A DNA stretch of 64,000 nt, from the NCBI RefSeq assembly GCF_964355755.1, contig NC_092671.1, positions 6,273,001 to 6,337,000 on the forward strand. Direction: 5' to 3'. This document shows, piece after piece, positions 49,530 through 60,443 of the stretch (the stretch's first letter is position 1; each line of letters begins with the position of its first letter). Source of the DNA: Antedon mediterranea (taxonomy: Eukaryota; Echinodermata; Crinoidea; Comatulida; Antedonidae). The notes beneath the pieces are model-generated. The model saw nothing but the letters and a program-made list of their open reading frames with translations, was not told where the DNA came from and ran no database searches. The position numbers and the translations under genes are program-made.

Positions 49530-49564
49530 CATAGAGAAATTAGTTAGGAACTAATTCCTCCATG
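49530..49564. mobile_element. 35-bp CATAGAG...CTCCATG micro-element
   Basis: An imperfect palindrome (AGAAATTAGTT inverse to AACTAATTCCT), flanked by ctcatac (49523-49529) and ctaatac (49565-49571), a 6/7 match. Related to the shorter palindrome at 109-134. Confidence 0.5.
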
Positions 49565-49917
49565 CTAATACTAAAAATAATTGTCATACATGACACCGTT
49601 TCAAAGGAAAATGTTATTTTAAATATTAAAATATATAAGATGCTGAAGAATGTTATAGTTATTTGTAACATTATAATAATAGTATTGATCGTTAACACAT
49701 AATTCTAGATTATTATGTCACAATTAACATCAGAGCAAACCTCATAAAAGCCGTTGCTACAAGAAATACAAAGGCTTTAGTTATAAACAAGAAACCATAG
49801 CGACAAGAACTGTGGTATAATAAACAATTTGGAATCGCCATAGCTTCATTCATTCATCATTACTTCATTTAAATAACGTAAATTCACATCGCATCATGAA
49901 AATAATTATCTAAACTA

Positions 49918-50068
49918 AAGTTCTGTCTATACTATCAAACTAGTTTGACAACAAGTGTTTAGGTTAGTGATGCCCAAATATATAGTAGTTATATGACATA
50001 ATCATGTCCATAAATGGGCACATCACGTTTTGTCATATTATACTATTTGATATAGTGTAGACAGATCA
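49918..50068. mobile_element. TA-type MITE, copy 4, diverged
   Basis: Left end AAGTTCTGTCTATACTATCA, right end TATAGTGTAGACAGATC; the interior keeps ATCATGTCCATAAATGGGCA. Older than the other copies. Confidence 0.7.
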
Positions 50069-50668
50069 AAGATCATTCTTAAACACATTCTGGATTTCTT
50101 TTTATTTACCCAAAAAAGGTAATCAGAAACCAAGGTAAATATAAACATACATACTGGAAGGGTTAGAAACTAAACCAGGTTAAACATTTAATAATTAAAT
50201 ACATTTGATTCTATCTTTCTGTATATATTTATTAAATTATGACAAATTTCTGTATGTTTGAACCATTTACTAATTTAAAACCTTGTAATTGATCATTTTG
50301 AAAAGTAGTACTACGCTACTAAAAATACAATATAGTAAATTTTAAAAAAATATATGAATTAAAAAAAAAGATTATATTTTGTAATATATTATTGTCTGTC
50401 TGCTAAATGTTACCGCGCACAAGTGCAAATAAAAGTACTGGTATTAGTGGTAATTAATTAATTCCCGATTACCAGAGGATATTTTAGAATTCGCACATGC
50501 ATATGGGATATCGTCGTTATAAACATCATGACCAAGACATTTCAGAAGATAAACCGGTTATAATATAAACCTTAAATTGATAAAATGAAATTGAGTATGA
50601 AAGTATGCAGAGTAGCTATATAGGTCGCTGTTGATCTTGCCACTGTTTCCAAATACACAGCATCCACC

Positions 50669-50925
50669 ATGCTCTGTTTTACACTCTGCTTTACACTCTG
50701 CTTTACACTCTGCTTTACTCTCTGCTTATACTCTCTGCTTTACTCTCTGCTTTACTCTCTGCTTTACTCTCTGCTTTACTCTCTGCTTTACTCTCTGCTT
50801 TACACTCTGCTTTACACTCTGCTTTACACTCTGCTTTACACTCTGCTTTACTCTCTGCTTTACTCTCTGCTTTACTCTCTGCTTTACTCTCTGCTTTACT
50901 CTCTGCTGTACTCTTAGCTTTACTC
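50669..50925 (+). repeat. 12-bp minisatellite (CTTTACTCTCTG variants), about 20 copies
   Basis: Units of CTCTGCTTTA plus CT or CA. The two variants, TTTACTCTCTG and TTTACACTCTG, occur in blocks. Because 12 is a multiple of three, all frames stay open and give repeats such as FTLC and KAES; I see no sign that any is translated. Confidence 0.9.
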
Positions 50926-51373
50926 TTAGTCTTCTTTTTAAACTGAAGTGTTATTGTATACAACAATTGTTCCGCTTTGTTTTAGTAGGCATGTTAAGGA
51001 GCATATTTTAGGCAAATCCTTCAAATTGTGATAACATTTTGAAACTTTGCACAGTTATTCATTAGGGTGTCAAAAATATGAAATGGAAGGGTTGCACAAA
51101 ATTTGGTCAGGGGAAAGCCGCCATTTTGGATTTCAAAATGGCTGACCTCAAATTTTCACTTGTCAGGTATATCTCTGCTAAAGAGGCACCTAGAGTTCTG
51201 ATTTTACCTGCAAAATATATGGTAGTGGGGTCACCAAACATATTGGTATAATTAACATTTGATTGCATGGCGGCCATGTTGGATTTCAAAATGGCGGACT
51301 TCAAATTTTCACTTTTCAGGTATATCTCTGCTAAAAAGGCACCTAGAATTGTGATTTTAGGTGCAAATTATAA

Positions 51374-52185
51374 TTATGGTAATGGGGTCACCAAACATAT
51401 TGGTATAACTAACATTTTAATTTCATGGCGGCCATGTTGGATTTCAAAATCATAAATCACTCTTTCTGCATTTACAGCGTCCAAGATCACAGTCGGTGTG
51501 TCACAGCGATTTGTGACATCTGAAAGTTCCGGCAATGAACTCCAAACTGGACTAAATTTGTTGCCGTCCTTCCTCCATCCCCAGTTTGCTGGGTCCTGTT
51601 CAACCCTGAATGCATCTAGACAGTTGTACCACTTTCTGGCTTGTAGAAAAGACCGTTTCACATGTTCTCTTAATGCCGCAGATGTTGGGGGGATATTTTC
51701 AATAGTCTGTAGTAAAAAAATATCGTCTTGCATCATTTACCTTCTTTCTACATAGTTACAACAAACTGTTCTAGATAATCTGTGTCACTAACATCCCCTA
51801 CAGACAATGACATCGTCTCAAATTCCTTTCCTTGAACAGATGAAGTTGTATCACAACTGCTAAAGGAATGAAAGAACAAGTAAGCGGCTGATGCTTGTGA
51901 TCCAAGAGAAGTAATCTTGTGTATTGAGATATACTTCAAGTGCTTCCCCACTCCAAACTCGATCCAAAGCTCGTGGATGCCAGGTATTCTGTGGAAAGTT
52001 GACAATGAAATAACAACAACATCACTGTCTACAGTCTTGACAAGAATGCGCGGACAAATTTTAGCGGCATGTTTAACATGAACAAACATACGTTCATCTG
52101 CCTCTTCTATGTTACTTGGCATCAGCGGTTTTATATTTACAGACTGGTTTGTTACAGCTCTGTCTCTCAGAGACCCTACAAACAT
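51374..52185 (-). pseudogene. Relic transposon protein, left copy
   Basis: The minus frame reads EEADERMFVHVKHA, RILVKTVDSDVVVISLSTFH, IEFGVGKHLKYISIHKI, LGSQASAAYLFFHSFSSCDT, then a deletion and frame change into TIENIPPTSAALREHVKR, ARKWYNCLDAFRVEQDPANW and PVWSSLPELSDVT. The family is widespread in animal transposons. The D-x-D stretch and the 'CDTTS' after a helix recall FEN1/XPG-type nuclease signatures; that assignment is inference. Confidence 0.6.
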
Positions 52186-52419
52186 TCCGTGATTTGTGTC
52201 AATGTTCTCTACTACTTCAGTTACAATTAATGAAACAACTCTGATTTGTTGTCATCATATCTCGAATATGTGGTCCAATTGTTGGGCATGCTCCCACTGG
52301 CTTTGACGCCCCTCATTACACCAGAGCCGCGGTTTGAACGCGTACTAGACTTTAAACCGTCGTTAAAGTATCTATCGAAAACCAAATCTGGTCACGTCAC
52401 TGATCGACTGTACACAATG

Positions 52420-53100
52420 ATGTTGTTGTCAGCTTTCCACAGAATACCTGGCATCCACGAGCTTCGGATCGAGTTTGGAGTGGGGAAGCACTTGAAATAC
52501 ATCCCAATACACAAGATTGCTTCTTCTCTTGGATCACAAGCATCAGCCGCTTACTTGTTCTTTCATACCATTAGCGGTTGTGATAGAACTTCATCTGTTT
52601 AAGGAAAAGGTAAAGCTACATTTAACGAGACTTTGAAAAAGATGCCATGTATGACTCCAGTTTTTGAGAGGATGTCATTGTCTGTAGGGCATGTTAGTGA
52701 AACAGACACAGATTATCTAGAACAGTTTGTTGTAACTATGTCTACTGCAGAACATTTAATGATGCAAGACGATATCTTTTTACAACAAGAGAAAGACTAT
52801 TGAAAATATCCCCCAACATCTGCGGCATTAAGAGAACATGTGAAACGGAAGCCAAGAAGTGGTACGACTGTCTAGATGCATTCAGGGTTGAACTAACAGG
52901 ACCCAGCGAACTGGGGATAGAGGAAGGACGGCAACAAATTTAGTCCAGCTTGGAGTTCATTGCCGGAACTTTCAGATGTCACAAAGGTTTTAATTCGCTG
53001 TGGACACACCGACTGTGATCTTGAATGCTGTAAATGCAGAAAGAGTGATTTACGATGCACAGAGCTGTGTGGTTGCCAGGAAAAATGTGACCTACAATAA
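52420..53100 (+). pseudogene. Relic transposon protein, right copy
   Basis: The plus frame repeats the left copy from FHRIPGIHELRIEFGVGKHL onward. It retains GKGKATFNETLKKMPCMTPV, which the left copy has lost, and continues through several stops to a Cys-rich end (CGHTDCDLECCKCRKSDL, then CTELCGCQEKC) like the CxC tails of this family. The two copies converge on the element centre, so it is an inverted duplication rather than one gene. Confidence 0.6.
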
Positions 53101-53187
53101 GTGTCCGTGTTAAATGCATGTAATTATGAACATAAACAAATAGTGTAAAGCCAGTACGGGTTGAGCTACATTCAAAATGGCCGCCAT

Positions 53188-53995
53188 GCAATCAAAGACG
53201 TTATACCAATATGTTTGTTGACCCAGGGAAGAGTTAAATTAAATTAATTAAATTGTAATTTAACTCTTCCCTGGTTGACCTCAATACTATATTATACTTT
53301 GTACCTAAAATTATAACTGTAGGTACCGTACTGAAACATTTTGAGTTCGCCATTTTGAAATTCAAAATGGCCGCCATGCAATAAAAATGTCAGTTAAATA
53401 CCAATATGTTTGGTTACCCATTACCATATAATTGGCACCTAAAATCAGGACTCTGTGTACCTTTTTAGCAGAGATACCTGAAAAGTGAAAATTTGAAGTC
53501 CGCCATTTTGAAATCCAAAATGGCCGTCATGCAATCAAAATGTTAGTTATACCAATATGTTTGGTGACCCCATTAACATATAATTTGCACCTAAAATCAG
53601 AACTCTAGGTGCCTTTTTAGCAGAGATATGCCTGAAAAATGAAAATTTGAAATCCGCCATTTTGAAATCCAACATGGCCGCCATGGAATCAAAATGTTAG
53701 TTATACCAGTATGTTTGGTGACCCCACTACCATATAATTTGCACCTAAAATCAGAACTCTAGGTGCCTCTTTAGCAGAGATATACCTAAAAAGTGAAAAT
53801 TTGAAGTCCGCCATTTTGAAATCTAAAATGGCCGCCATGCAATTAAAATGTTAGTTATACCAATATCTTTGGTGACCCCATTACCATATAATTTGCACCT
53901 AAATTCAGAACTCTAGGTGCCTATTTAGCAGAGATATACCTGACAAGTGAAAATTTGAGGTCAGCCATTTTGAAATCCAAAATGGCGGCTTTCCC
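53188..53995 (+). repeat. Array of about 155-bp units in the right arm
   Basis: Each unit has CCGCCATTTTGAAATCCAAA, then ATGGCCGCCATGCAATCAAA, TATACCAATATGTTTGGTGA, TAATTTGCACCTAAAATCAG and TTTAGCAGAGATATACCTGA. Units begin near 53188, 53344, 53500, 53654, 53809 and 53964, the first and last being partial. Confidence 0.9.
53224..53273. mobile_element. 50-bp CAGGG...CCCTG micro-element with perfect 7-bp duplication
   Basis: Inverted halves CAGGGAAGAGTTAAATTA and TAATTTAACTCTTCCCTG, flanked by gttgacc on both sides (53217-53223 and 53274-53280). It lies inside one unit of the 155-bp array. Sister units read ATGTTTGGTGACC followed directly by the next bases, showing the site without the insert. 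Confidence 0.85.
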
Positions 53996-54110
53996 CTGAC
54001 CAAATTTTGTGCAACCCTTCCATTTCATATTTTTGACACCCTAATGAATAACTGTGCAAAGTTTCAGAATGTTATCACAATTTGAAGGATTGGGTCACTT
54101 AACAGGCCTA

Positions 54111-55171
54111 CTATTTTGTTGCTTCAGCTTTTGGTCGCGTAGGCAAGACTCGACGAAACGTAGGCATACACGGCAGCGTCACAAGTCTTTGTATAATGCA
54201 AATACAGCCGATAAAAAGTGTAGTTGAAAGAATCGAAGCTAATGACAATACTAGAATAAACCCATCATTCCAAACAAGATCTACACAATAATTACAAAAT
54301 AATTATATATAGCTATATTGTTTTATACTCTAATATCAGTTTCTAAAAACATTTTTAAAGATGCTAGAACCCATTTTCAAAGAACCATTTCCACGTCATT
54401 CACGCCGTTTTTAAAGGTATAAACAAATTTCCATCCGCCATAAATGTTTCAAAAGTGGAGGTTCAAACCGAAACAGCAACGCAAAGATAAGCAGTATTTT
54501 ACCATTATTTATTATACACATATTTGTATTAAAATATTAATAATAAACAAATATCACCTTCAATTTTTTCTGTTACTTCTGCTTCTATAGTTACAGTATC
54601 TGTTATATTAACCGTTTCAGGAGCCACTGTATATTAATAAATATATAATTATACCAAGTTATCAACATTAATAAACATCGAAAACATTAATGTCATAATA
54701 AAACAAATACAGTTATGGCTTCATGCTTTTAGTTTTCCAGCAAATGAGCCTATTTAACAAAATGTGTACGGAATCAACATCTTAATATCACTAACAAGTT
54801 AGTCGAAGGATGTCGAATTAGGAAATTGCTGTAATTTCAAAAAATAATTTTGAAATGCAAAAAATATAAAGATCAAAAAGAGTACAGTAGATGCATAAAC
54901 ATACAGGGAAAAGACAATGTTTGTAATTCCAAAAATAGTAGTACATCTGGGATTAAACTGCAGCCGCTGAGTAATTGTTTTTTGGACCAAATCTACTATA
55001 CAAGTTTAAATATTGCATTTTAAAATCAATAAATCAATCAATACCTTATCTAGTTCACGTAGAGCAATTATTTAAGTCTTGCTGACACGATAGTATTAAC
55101 TATAACTACTAATATAACTTACCTGCTGTATCAATGTTGGTAAAAAGCATCAACAATAAGAAGGAATTCAT
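54111..55171 (-). CDS. Short type I membrane protein, 95 aa, three exons (family A, member 2)
   Basis: Minus exons 55171-55123, 54626-54558 and 54280-54111 join in frame (288 nt, both introns phase 1). Exon 1 is a signal peptide (MNSFLLLMLFTNIDTA). Exon 2 adds a 23-residue acidic, Thr-rich ectodomain (PETVNITDTVTIEAEV) with one N-glycosylation site. Exon 3 begins LVWNDGFILVLSL, contains one membrane helix (SILSTTLFIGCICIIQ) and ends in a basic tail (RLVTLPCMPTFRRV). The last exon resembles those of the genes at 57682 and 63778, with identical phase and the LVW start. The long ectodomain of the next gene is absent. The stop codon abuts the foldback element's right end. Function unknown; I do not recognise the family. 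Confidence 0.6.
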
Positions 55172-55215
55172 TATGTTCTTAAAAAACAGAAGAAATAGGT
55201 AAGATATAAACTTGT

Positions 55216-55525
55216 AAGATCTATTGTCCCCCAAAAACATGAAAAATGAATATTATTTAAATCAGACTTTGAATAAATTATTTTGTAGTTTTAATAAAGT
55301 TAATCATATCCGGCCATAGAAAAAAAAATGATGTTTCCACTTTTAAAATGACAAAATAAATAAAAAAAAAAACACAACTTTTCAATTTTTTCTTTAAATT
55401 TCATTTTTTTCAAGTATATGCATTTTTTCGATCCAATTTTTGGACAAAGTGGATAATTATTATTTAACATTAAAATGGCATATCCAACAAAAATGTATTA
55501 AAAACAAAACCTTTAAGTGTTTAAG
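55216..55525. mobile_element. TTAA-type MITE, copy 4, diverged
   Basis: Left end AAGATCTATTGTCCCCCAAA, followed by the inverse interior of the family (CAAAGTGGATAATTATTATT, TTAAAATGGCATATCCAAC). The right terminus is worn. It lies just upstream of the short membrane-protein gene. Confidence 0.65.
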
Positions 55526-55908
55526 ATTAAAGTTATGCTGTATTTATGTCCTTTTTCAATCGAATGTTATCTTTATAAATATTTAAGGCAATCATAAAAC
55601 TACAGCATACGACAATTACAATAACATGGCGATCTTATCTTGTTATCGCTGCTTGGTGAATTTTCTTTCTCTATTTCATACCTTTTAAACGGCAACTCCC
55701 TATTTTAAGCAACAAGTTTACAACTTTTACAACAAAAAAAGCCATTAGAACTTTCGTTTATGAGAAACCAGAATCAATTTAATTAATTTTATGTTGAACT
55801 TTGCTAAAAGCTAAAATGTCTGCGTATCTTTTCGGACATTAGGGCCTATATCTATCTCTATCGGAAATGTTACCCGAGTTATCATCCTAGGTGAACCCAT
55901 CCCGCTCC

Positions 55909-56262
55909 AATAATTACTTTCAAATAGGAAGTAAAACAGATACTTATTTATTGAAAGATCTCCATTGGCTTCATATAAAAAAAAGGATTTTGTACAAAGT
56001 TATTGTTTTTGTTTATAAATGTATTTACTCTGTTGTTCCTTTTTACATTTTTGATTTAATTAAGTTTAACCGTGACCAGCTTTCATTTAATTACAGGTTT
56101 CGACTTCGCTCCTCTAATTATCCCACCCGACTTTTCGTTCCATGATCTAATCGGAAAGCTGGTGACAATGCTTTTTCTGTCGCCCCTCCGCGGATCTGGA
56201 ACGCGCTACCTGTCGATTTGAGAGGAGCGAATTCGGCACCTCTATTTAAATGTCAACTTTAA
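55909..56262 (+). pseudogene. 3' end of a non-LTR retrotransposon reverse-transcriptase ORF
   Basis: The frame reads LLKDLHWLHIKKRILYKVIV, VYKCIYSVVPFYIFDLI, RFRLRSSNYPTRLF, then one in-frame TGA (56143-56145), then KAGDNAFSVAPPRIWNALPV and LFKCQL. This is the conserved C-terminal region of CR1/Jockey-group ORF2 proteins. It is a 5'-truncated dead copy, as is usual for LINEs. Confidence 0.8.
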
Positions 56263-56887
56263 ACTTTTCTTTTTAATTTATTACTAAGTATTGTTAGAAT
56301 AGAATAGTAATTCTTAAATAATTTAATAAAGAATTGGAGAGCGCCGTTTTCTGTTCCGTGAAAAAACTGTCACGGAATGTTAAAAATTCAACAACTTTTA
56401 GTAACTTAACAATCTGCTGCATAACCCTAACCTATTCCTACCTTAAGATTGTTATTAGATGTTATCCAATAGTAATATGCAATAATTCAATTATTGCAAT
56501 TAGCAGTAACTAATATTATCTCTATCATCATCTTCATCATCATTATTATTACCTACTTGCTTGAGTGTTATATCAAAACAGTTCCGTCCACATAGCTTGC
56601 TAATGATAATACCAAAACCTTATCCTTTTCAGATCAATAATTTTTTTATGAACGTATCTAAATTCTAAATTTTGACTATCCTCACGTAGTCCCATTGAAA
56701 GAAACAACAGAAAACGTGCTGTTGTTTATATAAGCGAGAAATTACATCTTTATGTATTCGATATTATATGAAAATTACACGTATAAGTATTCATGTTGCC
56801 TTGAAATACTATGCATCTTTTTACCAATAGGGAAGGGATATTTCAAACAAAAAGGAAAATAAAAAGGAGATCGATTTTTAATATTAA

Positions 56888-57179
56888 AGATGTATTGTCC
56901 CCCTGAAAAAAATAATTATTTAAATTTTATTTGTTGAATATCCCATTTTAATGTCATATAATAGTTATCCACTTTGAGCAAAAATTAGATCGAAAAAAAA
57001 TTTGGCTGCCAGCCAATGGATTTTTTGATTGAATTCAACCATTTATTTTGTCATTTTATAAGGGAAAACATTTTTTTTTCTACGGAAGTGGTTAACTTTA
57101 TTAAAACTACAAAATAACCTATTCAAAGTCTGATTTAATTAATCTTCATTGTTTTCATGTTTTTGGGGACAATACATCT
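56888..57179. mobile_element. TTAA-type MITE, copy 5
   Basis: TTAA at 56884-56887 and 57180-57183; termini AGATGTATTGTCCCCC and GGGGACAATACATCT are inverse and nearly perfect, the best-preserved copy of the family. Confidence 0.85.
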
Positions 57180-57320
57180 TTAAGTGCGTTGCGTCTCTAT
57201 AGTGGGAATCCAGCTTGTCTTGGTCAAATCGCTGGTGTAAACCAAGCTTTATATGAGTTACGGTACACGTCGATAAAAGTTATAACTAAATTCCTGCCGT
57301 TATACTGATTATGACTCTTA

Positions 57321-57467
57321 AAGCTCTGTCTACACTACCCAATTAGTTTGACAAAAAAGTGTGATGTGCCAACATGTGGTAGTGATATACTCTGATAGTG
57401 ATATGAAATCATCATGTCCATATGGGCACATCATTTTTTTGATAGTTTGATAATGTAGACAGAGCTT
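57321..57467. mobile_element. TA-type MITE, copy 5
   Basis: Ends AAGCTCTGTCTACACTA and TAATGTAGACAGAGCTT with TA on both flanks (57319-57320 and 57468-57469). It lies just downstream of the 396-aa membrane-protein gene's stop. Confidence 0.85.
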
Positions 57468-57681
57468 TACTAACCATTTTGTTGATTACTATTATTAGGG
57501 TTACAGCTACACATTTTGTCTGTTAATTATTTCCCTTACTCTTCTTACACCAATTACACAAACAACATATTTTTATTTACTTCCACAGTTTTATACTTTT
57601 TCTCTTAAATATACATCGATTTTCTGTGCATTATCATTCTAGTATGTTGACAGTACTACTACATTATTACTATACACTCGG

Positions 57682-60443
57682 TCACATTCTTGTTTCACAT
57701 TTCTTTGGTGCCTCAACTTCTGATGTATATGAAACTCGACGAAATCGCTTAGGAATTTTCACCAAGCTTTGTAAAACGCAAATAAAGCCAAGAAAAAGAC
57801 TGAAAACTGCAATCGATGTTGTACACAACTTTAGAATAAAATCGAAGTTCCAAACAAGATCTACAAAAACAAAGATTGCTAGTGTTGAGATTGTCTGCCT
57901 CAACGGATAATTGTTACGTAATTTGATGACAATGTTTTCTTTTATTTCTTTAAAAAATAAACACAAATAAAGGTAAATTATTCTCATGTTGAAGGTGAGG
58001 GCTTTCTAACTTGATTCCGTCGTTTCTGTACCTCCACTAATGATATTATGTTATGTGTCCAGTAGGCCTATCATAATTATGTAAATAAAATGCCATGTGA
58101 ATCACACAGGGTTCGTGTAGTTAGTATTTGTAGTAAAGTACAGTATGTGTGTGTGGTATATGAGTGTTATGTTATGTATGTTATGTATCTATAATTAAAG
58201 TTACTTAGTACTATATATTATGTGCTAGTATTATTTGTGTAGTATAAGTATGTTGCCTTATGGTCTGATGGTGCAGTTATCATTGTCACAATAAAAACAA
58301 ATGATGACACTTACTTCGATACTTTTTACTAGTTACCGTGAGTTGAGTAGTACTGGTGGTAGACGCATTTCCCTCTATGAATTGAGTAGTAGTACCGGTG
58401 GTATACACGTTTCCCTGTACAGTTGTGGCTGCGATTTCTTTAATAATTAATTATGATAAGCAATTAATAGTAATTTTGTTAACATATGTATTGTATGGCA
58501 GTCTTAACTTATTACTTTTTATTGTATTAAACTTATTTTGAAGACATTATTCGACGTACCTGCTACATTCCCTGCCGTAATATGGAATTCTGTTGCAGTA
58601 ATAGTGTTCATCAGATAAGTATTCTGCTTTGATATGGCAACATGTGCAGTGGACAGTTGCGGCGCAGTGGACAATTGCGGCGCAGTGGACAATTGCGGTG
58701 CAGTGGACAAATGCGGTAGAGTAGTATGTTGCTTTGAGGTTGCAATGATAGTTGTTGTAGGCGGCGCGGTAGATGTATTCAAAGGATTAGTCGTCTGGGT
58801 ATTAGTAGTCAGGGGGGCTGTGTTAGAACCAGCGTGTACTGCAACATAATATGCACAGTCTGCAACTGTGTACGATGAACATCCACAATTAACGTAGTCT
58901 CTATCCCAAGTACAATTGTCTGGTGCTAAGATACACGTCATCTCTCCCAGAGAATGACCACTAACTTGACATTGAGATCCCAAATCTACATAACAGAGAT
59001 TTTAGATGTTGATGTTTAACTAAATACATTATTATTTTATTTTTAACAATATTTTACGACGGTGGACCATCCACCCGAAGCTGATCATTAGGGACCCTCA
59101 CAAAAATACAACATGACGAGACATGTAGGCCTAACAATACAAATGTAATTAAAATAAATTTAATTAAAATAAAGCACAAACAAATTAGAATAAAAAATTA
59201 AATGAATGAAATTTGTTTGTATTTAAATGCCCATACCTAATTTGCAATCTGACGCATGTACATTCACGTCGTACCAAAAATATCTAGGCAGAAATGTTGC
59301 AACTGGTGATTGAACGATTACCCCAGATCCGTCTGTGTTGTTAACATAAAAAATGCCATTCTGATACGTTATTGTAATAATGTCCGTCAGAAGAAGATCA
59401 AAAGCGTAAAACTCCAGATCTTGATTGTATTCACATGTACTTTTGAATTCGTAAAATCCAGGGAATAGTCTCTTTACATTTATTTCATATATAAAGGCAC
59501 CTCCTGTAAACTCTGACGTAAACATGTACACGTGATTGGAATAGACATTGACATATACGTCACCGTTAATACTAAACCGTTCTAGATTCTCGGGAAGATA
59601 AATAAACTTGTATATATGGTTGTCCGTACCACAACCTATACAAAAAGAAAAATAGTGAGCGAAAGTTATTAAGCGACAAAAAACCACTAGTAATATTTCT
59701 TTATCATTAATTAAGGCATAGTTGAACATAATGTAGCCAATCTGGATATCAAAATGATTGTCTTTAAACGAAATGAAAAATAGATCTATATCTGAACATT
59801 TTAACATTAATTAATCTCTCCTTACATATTTATTGTTAATTGTTATAACATACCTATTGTTAAAGTAAACTTTTTAGAAAATTAATCTATTGCTTTCATC
59901 TTTAGCATTAACAAGGCCATATACATGGCTGCAGTCGCGTGCTCAAATTTGAGTTAGTGTTTTACCGACCGACCGACCGATCGACCGACCGACCAACCGA
60001 CCGACATAGTGAGTTGTAGAGTCGCGTTTGCACACAACTAAAAAAAGAGAACTTTGATTTTAACCGAAGCACCCCATACGATTGTCACAGCCTCCGAATA
60101 CCAAGGGCTACAACTTGCATCATTATCCAGAAAAAACACCGCACAATTATTGTATGCTATAACAAAACATGAAACGTAAAGTATACGTTCAGTGGCGTAA
60201 CGCAGGCGGCAAAGGCCTCTAGTTTAGCACTCCTAAGTGGCCCTCCAAAACTGGGTAGTTGCATTGAGGCTTCTCATCCTCTGGGCCAAAAAAATCTCTG
60301 GGTTTAGCCACTGTATACGTTGCTTCACTATCAAGACGTTTAGTGGTTGTTTGAATCAAACCTAAGCTATGGCTTTTACCTTCATTCGCTTCAGTCAGAG
60401 TTGCACAACTTAAGAAAAGAACAACGATCGGAATTCTTATCAT
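57682..60443 (-). CDS. Type I membrane protein with Cys-rich and mucin-like ectodomain, 396 aa (family A, member 1)
   Basis: Minus exons 60443-60380, 59635-59237, 58985-58560, 58437-58315 and 57860-57682 join to 1,191 open nt; every intron is phase 1 and GT-AG. Exon 1 is a signal peptide (MIRIPIVVLFLSCATLTEA). Exon 2 (residues 22-154) is a beta-rich domain with three cysteines (CGTDN, STCEYN, ASDCKLG). Exon 3 opens with a compact domain of about 50 residues (SQCQVSG, MTCILAPDNCTWD, NCGCSSY, DCAYY) and then a Thr/Ser/Pro stalk with LSTAPQ repeats. Exon 4 extends the stalk. Exon 5 has LVW, one membrane helix (about 345-367) and a basic tail (KIPKRFRRVSY). Symmetric phase-1 exons are typical of modular surface proteins. 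An acceptor just before the ATG implies a 5' UTR exon. The family is not recognised; a surface receptor or mucin is possible. Confidence 0.65.
58647..58715 (-). repeat. 18-bp coding repeat (LSTAPQ), about four units
   Basis: Units of GGCGCAGTGGACAATTGC on the plus strand encode LSTAPQ in the stalk of the membrane protein. In-frame unit number could vary between alleles. Confidence 0.85.
59905..60030 (-). repeat. GGTC-containing dispersed repeat, copy 2 (inverse)
   Basis: CATATACATGGCTGCAGTCG, GAGTTAGTGTTTTACC, a run of CCGA/CGAC units, then CCGACATAGTGAGTTG. It is the reverse complement of copies 1 and 3 and lies in intron 1 of the membrane-protein gene. Confidence 0.85.

Larger units (their letters stand above)
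46306..50630. other. Intergenic region with repeats and a GH3 remnant
   Basis: No intact gene. It contains a truncated TTAA MITE, a GH3 intron/exon remnant, a GGTC repeat, a short palindrome and a TA MITE, listed separately. An isolated signal-peptide-like start with a good donor (MKWMLSAGILLYRM, 48310-48351, then GTAAGT) has no supported downstream exon. At 49070-49130 the words AGGTACCCATATGTACACCT and GGTACGGTCGAGAGA resemble an old repeat common in marine invertebrates. Confidence 0.55.
50983..54108. mobile_element. Foldback element with long inverted arms and two head-to-head relic genes
   Basis: The outer left arm (about 50983-51450) is inverse to the right arm (about 53150-54108): both carry CAAATTTTGTGCAACCCTTCC, TTTTGACACCCTAATGAATA and repeated CGCCATTTTGAAATCCAAAA palindromes. 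The right arm has about five units of roughly 155 bp, the left about three. Between the arms lie two decayed copies of one gene in opposite orientation. Both outer ends read TAGTAGGC.TGTTAAG; a TTAA inside them could be a target duplication, but the sequences just internal to it differ. The nuclease-like gene could point to an Academ-type origin, which is only a guess. Confidence 0.75.

Noticed and set aside
50631-51011. 126-codon plus ORF and minus KAES-repeat ORF
   Set aside because: The 12-bp unit keeps every frame open; no start context, splice site or complex sequence supports translation.
57626-57910. 94-codon plus ORF
   Set aside because: It is the antisense of the membrane-protein last exon, whose minus reading has homologues at two other sites.
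59636-59807. Hydrophobic extension upstream of the exon-2 domain in the minus ORF
   Set aside because: A GT-AG junction in phase with a real signal-peptide exon at 60443 explains the start better; the extension is intron.
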